Part shown: in pieces, positions 1-23,900 of the stretch
Layout of the letters: each line of letters opens with the position of its first letter
Position numbering within the stretch: position 1 is the stretch's first letter
From: Pampus argenteus
Lineage: Eukaryota > Chordata > Actinopteri > Scombriformes > Stromateidae
Direction of reading: 5' to 3'
DNA length: 64,000 nt
Assembly (NCBI GenBank): GCA_036937835.1
Contig: CM072874.1
Coordinates: 13,654,001-13,718,000, forward strand
Program-made: the position numbers and the translations under genes
Notes under the pieces: model-generated
Told to the model about the DNA's origin: nothing
Databases searched by the model: none
Seen by the model: only the letters and a program-made list of their open reading frames with translations

Positions 1-137
1 ATGGACGTACATTGACGGTTGGATTTCCATTTCAGGGGTGCCGGCTGCAGCGCACTCGCTTAATACTGGACACAATTTCAAAAATTATGTCTCCATTTGT
101 CACTTATACACAAAAAAAACAAACAAATAAAAATAAT

Positions 138-165
138 GGGAAAATAGGATCCAGGTTGAAAAATA
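138..165 (+). repeat. Dispersed repeat copy A
   Basis: This 28-base stretch matches 8799-8826 at 26 of 28 positions in direct orientation; the shared core is TCCAGGTTGAAAAATA. It is probably the remains of an interspersed element whose family I cannot name. Confidence 0.55.
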
Positions 166-538
166 CCTTTAAGTTCTTTACAACCTGGTCAGTCTACTGC
201 AGAGGGCATATAAATGTATATTAACAATGCCATCTTAAGATACAATGCGGCTCTGCAACATGTTATAGTTTACTGTGGGAATGCACAGTGTAGCACAGAA
301 GTACAGTATGCTTTATTATTAACTGAACAAGTCATACATGCAGACGTTGTTTACATCTGCTCAACTGGTCCAAAGTTTGCTGTAAAGATTCCATTAAAAA
401 AACGTCATAGTTTTTGGGACCTTAACTTTTGAAATTGAGAAGCCAGCGTGACTTAACTTACTTTACGTTTATATCTACTAGGTTTACATTGAAATCGACC
501 AATAATATTACCTCAAAAAAACTTTTAGACTATTGTAC

Positions 539-667
539 CTTGCATTTTTCTTGGTGTAGCTCTATCTGTATGTCAGTCAGCTTGGACCTGAGATCTTCAT
601 TGGCTGCCTGCAGGGCAGAGATGAGGGCTTCAGGCTTCTCGCCCCTCGTACGCCCTTTCTTCGCCAT
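539..667 (-). CDS. JAKMIP2: JAKMIP2 first coding exon (partial gene)
   Basis: This is the start of Janus kinase and microtubule interacting protein 2, a long coiled-coil protein of the Golgi/microtubule system found mainly in nervous tissue. The exon encodes 43 residues beginning MAKKGRTRGEKPEALISALQ and continuing through LTDIQIELHQEKCK. This is nearly identical to the known JAKMIP2 N-terminus, which shares GEKPEAL, LQAANEDLR and KLTDIQIELHQEK. JAKMIP1 and JAKMIP3 differ more in this stretch. The exon ends in phase 0 at AAG followed by the donor GTACAA, which is where the family has its first coding intron. The ATG is preceded by an in-exon leader (668-770). All later exons lie left of position 1, outside the window. 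The assignment to JAKMIP2 rather than a paralogue rests on remembered family sequences. Confidence 0.87.
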
Positions 668-770
668 TGAGTCAAATACTAGTGAGGCTCTTCTAATGCT
701 TTCATTGAGACTTCACAGAAACTTTCCAAGGCGCTCCCAAGGTTTCCAGTTCCTCCTCTTCCTCATTCTC
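668..770 (-). other. JAKMIP2: JAKMIP2 exon 2 leader (5' UTR) and splice acceptor
   Basis: Upstream of the JAKMIP2 ATG on the minus strand the sequence runs back to a strong 3' splice site. This is a long pyrimidine tract at about 771-815 ending in CTTATAG, with exon sequence starting GAGAATGAGG at 770. The leader is purine-rich. A non-coding 5' exon must therefore lie further right; candidates are at 6781 and 8360. Confidence 0.7.
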
Positions 771-3700
771 CTATAAGACAAAGGGGCTTGGGGTTGGGGA
801 GAAGAGAAAAAAAGAAACAGGCTGAGACTTAGTAGAGACAAAGCAGTGCAGAGGTGACATAGTTCAGATCTAATGTACTGTATGTGCATATATAGCCTGC
901 TCTTCTGGGTGTATGTGTGTGTGTGTGTGTGTGTCACAGATTAGCAATGCAGGCTAATGACGAGAAGGTTGCTGTTCAACAAAGTGATTGATCCCGTGGG
1001 GAACACGAATATATGTACAAAATTTCATAGCGATTCATCCAATATTTGTCAAGATGTTTCACTCAAAACAAAAATACAATGCCTGCATGAATTGCTAACT
1101 TCGTTGCCATATCAGTCTCAGTTTCTAGAAATTGGTGTTTACGATGCATTCGATCTCAAGAATATTACATGTAAATCATAGAGTGACCCCCCAAATATTA
1201 CTGTAGTCTTTCAATAACGGACATGAGCACTTAAAGAGTATGATGTTGGTCCTTTGAAGCAATGTTCTGCTGGAAACTATTAACAATTAAAAATGTCTTT
1301 TCCATTTTGACTGGAACTAAACTAGCCACAACAAACAGTAGCTACTGACCGTAATGGATGCGTAGGAATACGAGAAGAGTGTTGTTTGGAACAGATGGTT
1401 GTCTGTGTATGCAGAGTCAGTGATAATCCTTCCAGTCGTACTATTTTATGCACTGTTAGAGGTCAGCTGAAAGCGCAGTTCACAGGGAGTCATCCTTTCA
1501 AATGTCTCAAACTTCTGACATCATGCCACAAATAACATACATTTTGTAAGATCTGTTGTCTCATAGGTAACTGAATTTGTCTGAGTTTTTCTATTCGTTA
1601 TGATTTCTTTCAAAGAAATTCCCTGGAAATCAACAAGTGCTACAAAATCTACCAAGCCATGGGACAACTATATCATAATTTCCTGATTATTAAAAAAAAA
1701 AAAGTCAAATTAACATGTGGCCACTTACTACGTGTACTGCCTCAAACATCAGAATTTTCACCAAATCAGATAAGTCTTTCCAAGAAAAAAAAACAGGAAA
1801 TTACTAAGAAATTAAGAAATCAAATTGCTTACTAAAAATTTTTTTTAAAAATCACCGTAAGACAGTGAATATGGCACTTTCACACCACACTTTTTGCACA
1901 TAACACATTATGTATTACGCTGTGACCAGGGTCAGTCAATTGATTTAATCCACATAATGACTGTGATGCTCTTGACACACTGTCTAAAGGTCATATCTTA
2001 ATGACTTAGCCTGTGGTATTGCTGCCTACATTCAACCTGGTGAACCTCTGACACTGTGTGAAGGTGTGAAGGTGATTGGTTCGTCACAATTTTTTGAAGA
2101 ATAAGAAGATTTTACAGACAAACAAAGCGTTCGCTCATTAATTTCAGATTTCTGCATAATGTGTCTTAATATTTCAATTTGAAAACGCTGCTATTTATTA
2201 TTAATTCTAAAAGTTACTTTATGTTAAAGCTTATTTCCAATCTGACATCATTAAATGATACAGAAATGTTGTGCATGCTAATCTATTACAGTATATAAGG
2301 TTTTTTCCAAAAGGTTGCTAAACTGCTCCTTTCCGGGGAACATTCAGCAGTGTCTGAAGTACGTTAATGGATTTCCTTACTGACTACTGAACTACCGATG
2401 TGAACGTGCACACACCATAATGACTCGAAGGAGTTGCATGGTGTCAGTCATAATCTGAGGCGTGATGATATAACATTGCTTAAGAGATTTGGAGATGCAG
2501 ATTAGAGATGAAGCAGTTGTCTCATCATCATCACGTTTAAATCCATGTCGGCATTTTACTCTGGAGTGTGATGGGGCCTTTTAAAAGTGCTGCCGCTCTT
2601 TTTAAGTATCACTTATGGAGGTTGTCAAAGGAAACGCTCATGAAAACCACTTCCCAGACCAGTAGCTGATAATGAAGGACTGTTTGTGTGTATGCAAAGT
2701 GAAATTTTCTCTTTTTTTTTTTATATATATTTTTCAGGGCATTTTATGGCTTCATCATAGCAATAGTGGAGAGAGGTGACAGGATTATGTGGGGTTATGT
2801 GGCATATGTCACACTCAAAATGACATTTACAAACGTGATTTACAATGTCTAAGAGTTTCAGAACAGGTTAACCTGTAATCAATAACTTATGTTATTGTGT
2901 AATCCGTGCACCCAGCTGTCCCCATGTTTATGTCTTGTTCCATTTTCACACAAAAACATGATTAATTTAAAAAATATATATTTTTCAATATTTTCTCAAA
3001 AAAAAATTAAAAAAATTAGTTCCCTTTACTTCATTGTATCTATATATGTAAGTCTGTTCTGGTGTATGTTGTGTATGTTGGCGGGAGCAGGTAAAGTGTC
3101 CTTATTAAAAGCATATTAATAAACGGCTTATGCAAATATAGAAAGTGTTAACAAATCCTGATGTCAGACAAAAAGGGATTAGCACAGCAGGTTAGCTAGG
3201 ATATTTGTCATTTCAAAATGATTGTGACTGGTTGGATCTCTGCTCAGGTTAAAGAGCGCAGCTATTAAGTGACACTGCAATGATAAAGGGGAAATTGTAT
3301 TTGTCCCACTCTTACAGGTGCAACCAGAAAAGTGAGATGGGAGATTTTTATTTGTCCTACCCAAAACATTTTAGCATTCTTCAACAGGCCTGTCGAGGTT
3401 TGTAAAACTACATACTTACATACCAGTGTAATGTATGTATTCTCTCATATAGGCTGGTTATTACAGCTACTGTCATATATATATATATATATACATACAC
3501 ACACATATATACATATATAGTTGTAACTTTTTGAAATGTGATTAAATCATTTACTAATGCTTTATACATCAATTATACACAATTACATTTTTTTTTTAAT
3601 TGACTTGATCAACTGTTTATGCATTTTTGGTAATCAAGATAAGATAATCAACGATATGTACAGAAGGTAAGTTCTGACAGAGAAAAAGCAAAAACATTAC

Positions 3701-6301
3701 AGTGGCCACGATGATGATGATTCATCAACATCTTGATCTAGCTGAACACACCACCCTCATGCAAAGCCGACCACAACACCATGGCTACTAATACTGTATT
3801 AACCTACAAAGCATCCGCAGCAGTCAGATACTGATGTTGTGTGTCCAAGGCAATCTGATTACTGTCATATTCCATTTTCAGACGAGGTACGAGGAAATAA
3901 TCTGCTGGCTCGTCGAAATGAACGTAACACACCCACAGGCAGGCATGATGGGCAATACTGGGCCATGCACCGGATGTAGGCTCGACTGTCTAACCTATTT
4001 TGACTTCCATTTCTATTTTTAAACACACCGCTGTCACTGTGCATCACTCTGCTCTGTGGAAAATCATAAATGATTTTAGGGTTACAATTAAGGTTAATTT
4101 CACTGTGTTATAGACTTGTTGCTGAGATTAACAAACATCAGGAATCTCTCTTAAACCCTCAAATCTCCTGTATTTCCTCTTGGAGTACCCGAGCAATATT
4201 CTTACTCAGCACTCTCCTCTATTCACACAGCATGGCAATAGTTTTAATATTTGAACACAAGAAGTGATAGTAGCAGAATAAAGGATGCGTTTTCTCAGCA
4301 ACTGTTCCTTTAAGGTGACTGGTTAGTTACATAGAAACATATACATATATATATATATACATACAACAATATATTTTAGTAGGCTTCTTGTATAGCTTTA
4401 AATATTGGTTGCAAACTGTTCCATGTAACGCTCTAGACAGAAATGAGGAAAACAATGAAGAATTTGTTTTGATTTTGTTCTGTCTTAACATCTACATAGC
4501 TATTATACTATATATTATATTTGCACAGAGTGAGGGTATGTATGATGTATGATACTGATGGTTGGTCATGAAAAAGAGCTCACGCATGTTTGGAGAAAGT
4601 GTAAAACATACATAACATACCTGCAGTGAAGGAAGCTCAGCAAAGGAAAGAGATAAGACAGACTCCAGTGAGCAGAATGGCCCATTTCCTGTGTGTGTAT
4701 GTGTGTGTGTGTGTGTGTGTATCACAGTGTTAGTGTAACAATGTGAGCTTGTGTGCATTAAATACTACAATATGAAGCACACTGGCACCATGACCCACTT
4801 TTGACTCCTCAGGCATCAAATGCGGGTGTTAGTGCTGAATTTACCTGACAGTCCACCAGGATATCCCGTCCTCCACTTCCCAGTCAAACCTCTGTACTGA
4901 TCATATTTTACCTTTGGTTAATAAAATAGGGAAAAAAAATAAGATTTGGCTAGTTTTGGGATTCATATTTTGGGTTTCTAGTAGACGTCCAGGACTGTGC
5001 AAGCAGCTCTGTACTGAAGCAGTAGACAATATTTTGGTGAGAATTATTTGGTAAGATAAAAAACATATTACATATACAGCTACTGGTAAATCTTGAGGTC
5101 TATGTGTTTGTAACTGCGCAACCAACAGACACTTTTGGCTTAATCTATCTTACTGTTTTTTACATTTCTAGGCCATTTTCTTTTTGCTAATCCAAGTTAT
5201 GCAATCAAGTCAGCAAAGGTTAGACATGACGCCAGTGTCGCTGCAATGTCAATGAACAAACGTAAGTTTAATCAGGCTGGGATGTGGTTGTGATGTAAGC
5301 TGATTGAAATGAGTCAAGCATTACTCCCCTTTTTTTGTTTCTGGATTGTTTGTTTTTGCTTCTTAGTTCAGGCCAAAAAAAAGGCTTCTATTCCATCCGC
5401 CTGAGGTCAAAATACCAACACAGTGTATGAACAGAGATGAACATTTTGAGCTCCATTAATGCCACTATTACCAACATTAGTGGAGCTCCAAATGCATCAA
5501 AATGCTCCACGTCTGCTTCGTCTGCAGTTAATGTCTGAAGTTAATTTCATTGGTGTTTCTAAAGTATATTCTAAAACATATATCTAAAACATAAAAATAT
5601 AGCGAATAAAAATCCACAGTATTAGTTGCCATAACCAACTACTGTCCATCAGTGGCCCAACAGACTTTGTGTTTACATCGCCGTTTATGTAACGCAAGTG
5701 TCCAATCCCGATGTCTTTTAGTGATTTACAGTATGTTTAACATGTTGACCTTTATTACAAGTTATTTTTACGCATTAAGTTGTTGTGCGGTACATCTAAC
5801 TTAATCTAACTTAATGCTTCATGTGACAACTGTGTACACGAGTGGGATTTTCCACAGATGGTAGATGAACAGTAACATGTGGAAGGGGGATTTAATCTAT
5901 GAAATAATATAACAACATAATGTGACTTGAGCCTTGATGGCAGGTAGATATATATAGAAATTAAAATCACCTGCTCAGCTGGCTGTCACTTCAAAATGAA
6001 TGAAAGTGTTCATTCATATGACGGATCCAACCATTGCTCTTCTTTTCCTCTATAAGACATTAACTTGTAGACAGTCACTAGCCTACATCTGAGCTGACCC
6101 TAAAACAACAGTGACTAATGCCCTCCCAGCAGGGGGGTGATGTGTGTGTGTTAAATCAGGCCAGTGTAACACCCTGAGGCAGATGCAGGCTGTAGCAGTC
6201 TGCAGGCCCTGCCAGCTCACTGTGGACTAGCATCCTCTTGCAACATCACTGCACCATCCTTTCACAACATCAATGTGTGACGACCTGTCAAGCTGAAAAC
6301 A

Positions 6302-6342
<41 letters not shown>

Positions 6343-6780
6343 GGATGACCCGAGGCTCATTGCATCAACAGCTGGAAACTTGACTGCACAACAAGCAGGG
6401 CCTAGCTAAGGTCTACCAGCCGTGTGGATACACAGACAGACGATACTCGACGGCCCTGTATGCCGATGAAAATCCCCGAGCGGAGCTCCCCGTCATCTCT
6501 GAAGGACTCGCTCGTGTAGGCCGAGCTGTGCCACTTCACGACATGCAGGCTACACCAACGCTACACGCCCAAAATAAAACACGATATCCGATTATGTCAC
6601 TGAGCACGGTTGTGAGATTTATTGTTTTAATGTTGCCGCTTTGACTCAAAGCAGCAGCAGCGGAATGAAAGCCGGATCCAATATGCATCTCGCTAAGATG
6701 ATGAACCTGACTCCAACCAAGCAGCAGGCCCGCTAGTCCTCACACTTTACTCTGTTCACAAACAGCCAGCATCGCCTTAC
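771..6780 (-). other. JAKMIP2 5' intron, non-coding
   Basis: No coding exon is recognisable in this 6 kb. It is AT-rich and holds small microsatellites: (TG)n at about 909-935, (TA)n at about 3476-3500, (TG)n at about 4690-4720 and (AC)n at 6301-6340. It also has runs of A or T and one strong hairpin (5442-5494). Positions 1-538, left of the first coding exon, are likewise intronic; their only notable content is the dispersed-repeat stretch at 138-165. Confidence 0.6.
5442..5494. repeat. Inverted repeat / hairpin with 20-bp arms
   Basis: The arms at 5442-5461 and 5475-5494 are reverse complements at 18 of 20 positions, around the core GAGCTCCATTAATG. They are separated by a 13-base loop. The element lies inside the JAKMIP2 5' intron. 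It could be the collapsed end of a small transposon or a cruciform-forming site; it is too short for a typical pre-microRNA. Confidence 0.6.
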
Positions 6781-7050
6781 CTCGTCATCGACTCTCGTCG
6801 TGTATCGTCCTAATCTGTGTGAAGTCGTGTCCATAGCATGCTCCTTTTGTTTTTCTGGATGTGTGTGTTTTTTTTTTTTTTTAAATCGCCCCCTCCGCTA
6901 CGATCTCAGCATCAGCAGCAGCCCGTACAATGAAGCAGAGATGGCCGGTGGTGATGATGCTGGGAGCCCCGCCCTCCTCTCATGCAGCCAGGATGAGCTC
7001 ACTGGTCTCCAGCTCAGCCGTCTCCAGTAGCGCCGCAGTCCAGACCCACA
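6781..7050 (-). other. JAKMIP2: Probable JAKMIP2 non-coding first exon and promoter region
   Basis: On the minus strand a consensus donor (GACGAG|GTAAGG) sits at 6781. It is preceded by a CpG-containing, CTG/GAG-rich stretch up to about 7050. That composition is typical of a vertebrate first exon and core promoter and stands out from the AT-rich surroundings. The exon contains a 15-base A run on the transcript strand near 6870. It would splice to the acceptor at 770. The transcription start is not visible, so the right boundary is approximate. Confidence 0.45.
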
Positions 7051-7164
7051 ATACACCAAGATACACCAAGATCCGCATAACGTTTCATACAAGTTCAGAA
7101 AAAATATATATAATAGAGGATACTTTTGGATCACAAATTTAATTATTATACTTATACTGTGCAT

Positions 7165-7690
7165 GTACCTATATGCAACATGCTTTTATTACTGCAACAC
7201 ACTTTACTCGGGCATCATCCAGGTCTCCTTTCACAGACTCTGCTGCTCGACTTATTACTGGAACTAAGGGGTATGATCACATTAACCCTGTGCTTCTTTC
7301 CCTACGTTGGCGTCCCTGGTAAATTTCCTATTGATTTTAAAATCTTATTGGTCACTTGTAAGGCTTTAAACAGCCTTGCACCTACACACATCTCTGACTT
7401 ACTGACATGGTCTGTGGCCTCTCGCTATTAAAAGCCACAAATGGAGCCCTGCTGGTTTGTGACTAAAGAGTATCCGTCTCTTTCTGCCTACTGAATTCAG
7501 ACACACTAAGTCTCCAGCATCTTTAAAATCTTTTCTTAAAACTTTTCTCATTGTGGAAGCTTTAGGAAATGTATAATATATGTTTTTATTCATCTGATGC
7601 GCATGGTTTTATTTTCATTTTATCTGCGTTGCCTGGTTTTCTGCACTAAAGTCAATATCTCGTGTTTATGTCTCTACTGTATGTATGAAT
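7165..7690 (+). mobile_element. Truncated L2-like LINE (C-terminal reverse transcriptase and 3' tail)
   Basis: The plus strand encodes the decayed C-terminus of a fish L2/CR1-type ORF2. Recognisable blocks are YDHINPVLLSLRW, then KFPIDFKILLVTCKALNS, then LAPTHISDLL. These match the family pattern of YDHITPVL.SLHWLPV...IDFK.LLLTYKAL..LAP.YISDLL. There is a frame change near 7320 and stop codons inside. Downstream, a residue of the LKSFLKTFLF-type tail is visible around 7520-7550. A (CA)n tract at about 7692-7732 follows. The copy is 5'-truncated and inactive. The family call is from remembered consensus. Confidence 0.8.
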
Positions 7691-8359
7691 TATGTTCTCT
7701 CACACACACACACACACACACATACACACACACTCGTGCCTTGTGCGTGTGAAATGTTGGTGGTCCTCCCAGGTCCTGTAGGTATGAGAGTGGTAACTAG
7801 AATTTACAACAATGTAGTTTTCTTCCTGTTGCTAGTGAAGGCTAGCCTACATTAACAGTCTTACACATAAATAAACCATCCACACCTATGTGTAACTTTA
7901 GAGTCACCATTTAACCTGTATTAACATATGAGTGAATCAGGAATCATGTTTGAAATTGGTCCAGTAAAAAGTGCTTGTTTCTGCCACTGACACATCATTA
8001 TTATAAGACAACATTACGGTTCACTTAAACACAGGAACTAGTCCCCTGCAGCTAGCAGCATTATGGCGTAGGGATCTACATCCGGGTCTACTTGCATGCT
8101 AAACTAACCTGCAGTCTATATTCACGCCGGTTTGTTTACATTGTTTGAGTGTTTAGATTATAAGGAAACTAAAAAACAGCTACATACAATGAGGCATTAT
8201 CTCGTAGACTAGCCGCTTGTAGCCGTAATACGGATGCAAACAGGCAGCCTGCATGTCGGATTGTTTACGTCCGAGGATGTGGATAGCTTAGCTTATATGT
8301 TCATGCTATAGAAGTAACATTAGTCATATGGTTACATGTTGAAATCACATTTTTCTTAC

Positions 8360-8612
8360 CGCGTGGAGCTCAGCGTTTGGTCCAGCTGGCATCGCTATTT
8401 TCATCCAGTCTGATCTTTCCTTCACTCTCAGGACAGAGAGCAGTGGCGCAGGAGCACAGCTGATTCTCTGAAGTAACGTGTACGTTGTCTTTCCTCCTCG
8501 CCTGGTGCCTTTCTGCCGCTTTTCTTCGTCCTCCTTCATTTCGACTGGGACAATCCATCATTCTCCTACAGGCTAACCCCCAGTGAAAGCTAGCCCCGAT
8601 ACATTTAAACAA
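8360..8612 (-). other. Candidate orphan 5' exon between P4HA2 and JAKMIP2
   Basis: A good donor (CACGCG|GTAAGAAA) at 8360 ends a stretch that is open in two overlapping minus-strand frames back to about 8612. No encoded peptide is recognisable. Being in the same orientation as JAKMIP2 and upstream of it, this could be an alternative non-coding first exon. In the frame ending LHA at the donor, splicing to 770 would extend an upstream ORF by 22 codons and stop before the JAKMIP2 ATG. It may equally be chance. Confidence 0.3.
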
Positions 8613-8798
8613 ACCGGGCTGCGAGGAGGGATATACAGCAGGTGCTGACCCGGAGGTAGATCTGTCACATGCAGCTAGTTCCCGCTTTTAACTTCTGTCC
8701 TTGTCAAACAACAATCTGACCCTTCTGGAGGATGAAGTATACTCGCTCAATACTAATTTAAAAGTAGGTTTTCCTGTTATCACTCAGACCTAAATTAT

Positions 8799-8826
8799 GA
8801 GAAAATAGGGTCCAGGTTGAAAAATA
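8799..8826 (+). repeat. Dispersed repeat copy B
   Basis: This is the second copy of the 28-base stretch at 138-165, in the same orientation with two mismatches. It lies between the P4HA2 3' end and the orphan exon at 8360. Confidence 0.55.
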
Positions 8827-9078
8827 TCATGCGACTGTGTTTTGGCATATAAATACTAACTAAAGTAACAGCACATTATCAGTTTGAGTTAAAGCGGTAC
8901 AAAACAATCTGAAATTAAAATGCTACTAGTATCTCACTAGTAAGCTCCAATACAATCACTAAGCTTCGGAAAAATGTTTTAATTGATTCTGTCTAATAAA
9001 TCACCCTGGGCAATAACACAAAGGTTTTAAGTACAGAATAAGAAATGATGTAAAAAGACATTTTAAGAAAAGACACTG

Positions 9079-9952
9079 TTTATTGACTTTCTTGACTGCC
9101 ATCTTGTAAAAAGAGCACACAGTGGAACAACAGTGTAATAATTTAAACACTATATAAATAAAAATGTCATGGGCATGATTTAGATAAAATGTATTTCGTG
9201 GTCAGTTTTTTTAAAAAGGGAAATTAAATGCTTTAGGTGCAAACAATTAACAATAAAAGGGACAGGAAGATGATACCATTTTAAATCACAAAATAAAGGG
9301 TCAGTAATGAAATTACTTTATTACGTTGATTTGCATTTGTGCCCATTTTTGTCTAAATGACTGATGGTCACTTTGGATCTAATGTGTGTTTGTACAGTAG
9401 CTGGTGCTCCGACTTTGTTTTTTGTTTTTTTTCCATTGCAGAGGTAATAGTCAACTCAGCTACATTAATAAGGCTTCTCCATGTTATCACTACTGCTAAT
9501 GAAGAAGTTTAGGAGATGTTCCCCTGAGAGCCATGTATTCATCGTTTTAAAAATCAGTGAATTAAGACAATTTGATATTTGGATTTAGCAGTAATTAATT
9601 TTGAATTTGATATTAATGACTATGAAACATGTTTATATTGAGAAACCACAATTTCATTCATTGGGTAACTATATCCACAGTACATTTTCTTTAATTTAGT
9701 TTGTAAAATTATTTATTAAATAAAAAGTGGTGGTGGTGTGATCTTAGAAAAAAGAAAAAAAGATATTCTCTAGCTAGATCCCACATACACCAGTGTCTTA
9801 ACTTATAAAACATTTGTTGATCTTGTAGACTGATTCAGCCAGAGCACGCTTATGTAAGTGTTGTACAATGTGTCTTGTGTCTCACCATTGCCACAATTAA
9901 GGCACTACAAAAATGGCTGGTGTGTGTTTGTTTCATAGGTGTAGGTCAAACT
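9079..9952 (-). other. P4HA2: P4HA2 3' UTR with candidate poly(A) signals
   Basis: Following the TAA stop, the minus strand carries AATAAA at 9712-9717, 9317-9322 and 9079-9084. The transcript probably ends within about 30 nt of one of these; which is used cannot be decided by eye. The region is AT-rich with no coding potential. Confidence 0.5.
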
Positions 9953-20918
<10,966 letters not shown>

Positions 20919-20936
20919 TCTGTCGCATTCAATAAC

Positions 20937-23900
20937 CTGCAATGACAACCATTTCCACATCATGGCACAATAGATTTACATGATTACATGTTTTCAGGTT
21001 GAAAATTACTCTCGTAATCTGACTACTGAACTAACTGTGCCAGACTGTAATAAGACTCAGGGGAGTCTTAAAACTATCTAATTTTATACTGTATTCATCC
21101 ATAATTTGTGTCGTGCTTTGCTTTCATACTAGAGTTCAACATGGCCCCCATGACTACACAAAAACACCAAACTGTGTCCCTGAGCGTGCACTGCAGAAAC
21201 GTGCTCACTTTCAGGTCATATCTTTCACATGGTAAACAGAAATTTAAAAATACTATTTGACATATTAAACAAAAAAATAGTAAGCAAATCTACACTAAAC
21301 GGTAAGCAAGTCAGTTTCAGTTCAAACAGCTGTGTAAGGCTTCTCGTGATTTTCCTGCCACGTTCTATCGTTGCCAAAACAAGTTATGACAAAGTTAATG
21401 CATTCAGCAGGAATACTGTGTCTGAGCCTAAAGCCGACCACCATCAAGAGGAAGTAATCCATTAACACATGTATTTCCAGAGAAGACAAGGGACAACAGA
21501 ACAGCTGTTGTCCCTTGGAAGGAAGGACAGTTCAACAGCAGCATATGTAGATATAATCACTTGTTGGTGAATTTGTAAAACAAACTTGATGGAAGGTAGA
21601 ATTTGGCTTATTGGTGACAAATGAGGCATGAAGAAAACCATGCCAACCTTATCAACAGAGGGCAGAGGAATGGCTTCAAAACATATGCACTTCATTGTAT
21701 TCCAATTACACTTTGCCAAAAGTTTCGACACAGAAAACAGGTTCAAACTCAAAAACAAAAGTTTTAACTTCACATTTCTTAAGAGTCACTTATAGCATTT
21801 TACAATTATAGTTATTTTTCTGGAATGTACCACATTGGGCGTAAATATATAGTCCAGAGCCTGTATATCAAACATTTCAGGAAACGACAGGACCACAACT
21901 CACAGAGCAACACAGTCTTCCCTTTTAGCTTAGCAGTAAAAGAATTTCATCAACTTTCTCAACTTAATACTGTTGCCGTCTCTCCCCATGATCCAAGAGA
22001 GCTACACAGTCTGTCCTAACTTGTTGGAAGTTGTCTGCAGGTTGGAAATGACAGGACAAACATGTTCACATATTACACACATGCAGAAATAAAGAATGCT
22101 TGATGTTAAAAAATAAAATAAAATAAAAAAATCAAACCTTCTCCAAGTTATCAATAGTTCTTATAACAGAGTATTTCATGGAAAGAGGATACTAATTTTA
22201 CATACAAAACTGTGTCTAGAACAGGTGGTGGCAGCACCAGACTAAACTCAACTCAAGTACAATACTTAAACAGTAATTTATCATTTGCATCCATTTATTA
22301 GAATACTGTCAGGCAAGTGACACTATTTTCTGTATTAATGATGTTTTTTCCAGCATCCAGCTATTAAAAATGTGTTGACTGGAAATACAGAAAAAAATTT
22401 TTTTTAAATCCACCACGGTTATGACTGATATCATTTACTCTCAAAAGGGAACCTCTACTCTTTGCTGACAATGACTGTGAAGCTTTACAACAACAAGAAT
22501 GAATCTTATTCTGAGGTACATGTATTCTCACTAGCTCTTTCAGTGCATTGCCTAGGAGTAGTTTAGGTTTGCTTGATGAGTGCCGACCCAGATAACTATT
22601 ACCACAGTCTGAAACTACAAATGAGATTACCACATCTCTCTTCTAGTATTTTACAGCCTGAATGATAGCTGAACCCAAACACTGGCTTGCCTGTTGTTGC
22701 AGGCTGTAACAACCATGTCACATTCCTGGAAAGAGGCCTGTGACATTTACTACCCATTGAGTTCCTGACCCATGCCTGGCGTGACAAATGTAAGGAACTG
22801 TGGCTGAGGATAGAACAGGACAGGATATGATATGATGGGTCAAGAGAGGACAGGACCTAAAAAGCCTACAACATTTCATGTATCCTTTTTGTATGCGTGT
22901 GGCCTATTGCAGCCATTTCTTCTTTAAGAGCACATTACCCATTAGAGTTTGTAGCATTTTTTATTAGTGTCTTTATGGGCCACTGTACTTAATGGTTTAC
23001 AAGTTAGTGCTATTGACATGCTATCTTGTAGCAAAAACAGCCCACAGGATCTGTGTTCTTTTTTTTTAGCCAATTACTGGATCTATGCTGTTTTACATAA
23101 AAAGGTGTGGTTCCATGATAATGAGATAAAAAAAAAAACAAAGTTACACACACTCTGGCAAAGCAGTCAGGATCCACGGCCTGCAATGTGGCAGGGTTTT
23201 CTGAGGAGCAAAAGTTTACTTGTTCTTCTGTTCTGTTGAATCTCACTTGACTGCAAATCCAAAGAGAAGAACTTGGCTGGTTCGGAGCAACAGCTGTCTT
23301 GGGTCATACCGAGTGCCAATTGGGGGAAGTTATTAAAACAAATCTCTTCTTCAGATTTATAGTACAGTTGAAGTGATGTCATGGCAACTGAAGCAATACT
23401 TTAATACTGTTTCTCCCACTTTTTTTAAGCCTTCAAACTAAACTTTCCTTTCAGAGTCTGATCAGCCATCAAAGCTGCACTTTGACTCTGATCCTATGCC
23501 TTTTTGTAAAAGTTGTTACTAAGCCAAATGTGGGAACACCCTGCTTAGTGGCTTTTTTTTGCTTGAGGCAATTTATTCCAGTATTTTCATAAAACTAGCA
23601 TGGGGTAAGAAATCAGATATCTATGTATGATTAAAAAATATAGAGGTTGTATGCCAGAAAAAGCCATGAGGACATGAACTCCTCATAAACCCAGATAGAT
23701 TAGATTCTTTCCAGCTTCTTCCAGACTGAAGCCTGTAATTGATGCACTGAGACAAAAAACGATGCTAAACGGGCATTTGTCTGGCAAAAGTCAATCAGTA
23801 AGCAGGATTGGTGTATACCCCCCACATAAACACACACGTGCAGAGAGTGATACATAAGCGCTACATACAGTACGTGTCATGCTGTGAACATGCTCAGGCA

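Noticed and set aside
429..776. 115-codon plus-strand frame
   Set aside because: It is antisense to the JAKMIP2 first coding exon.
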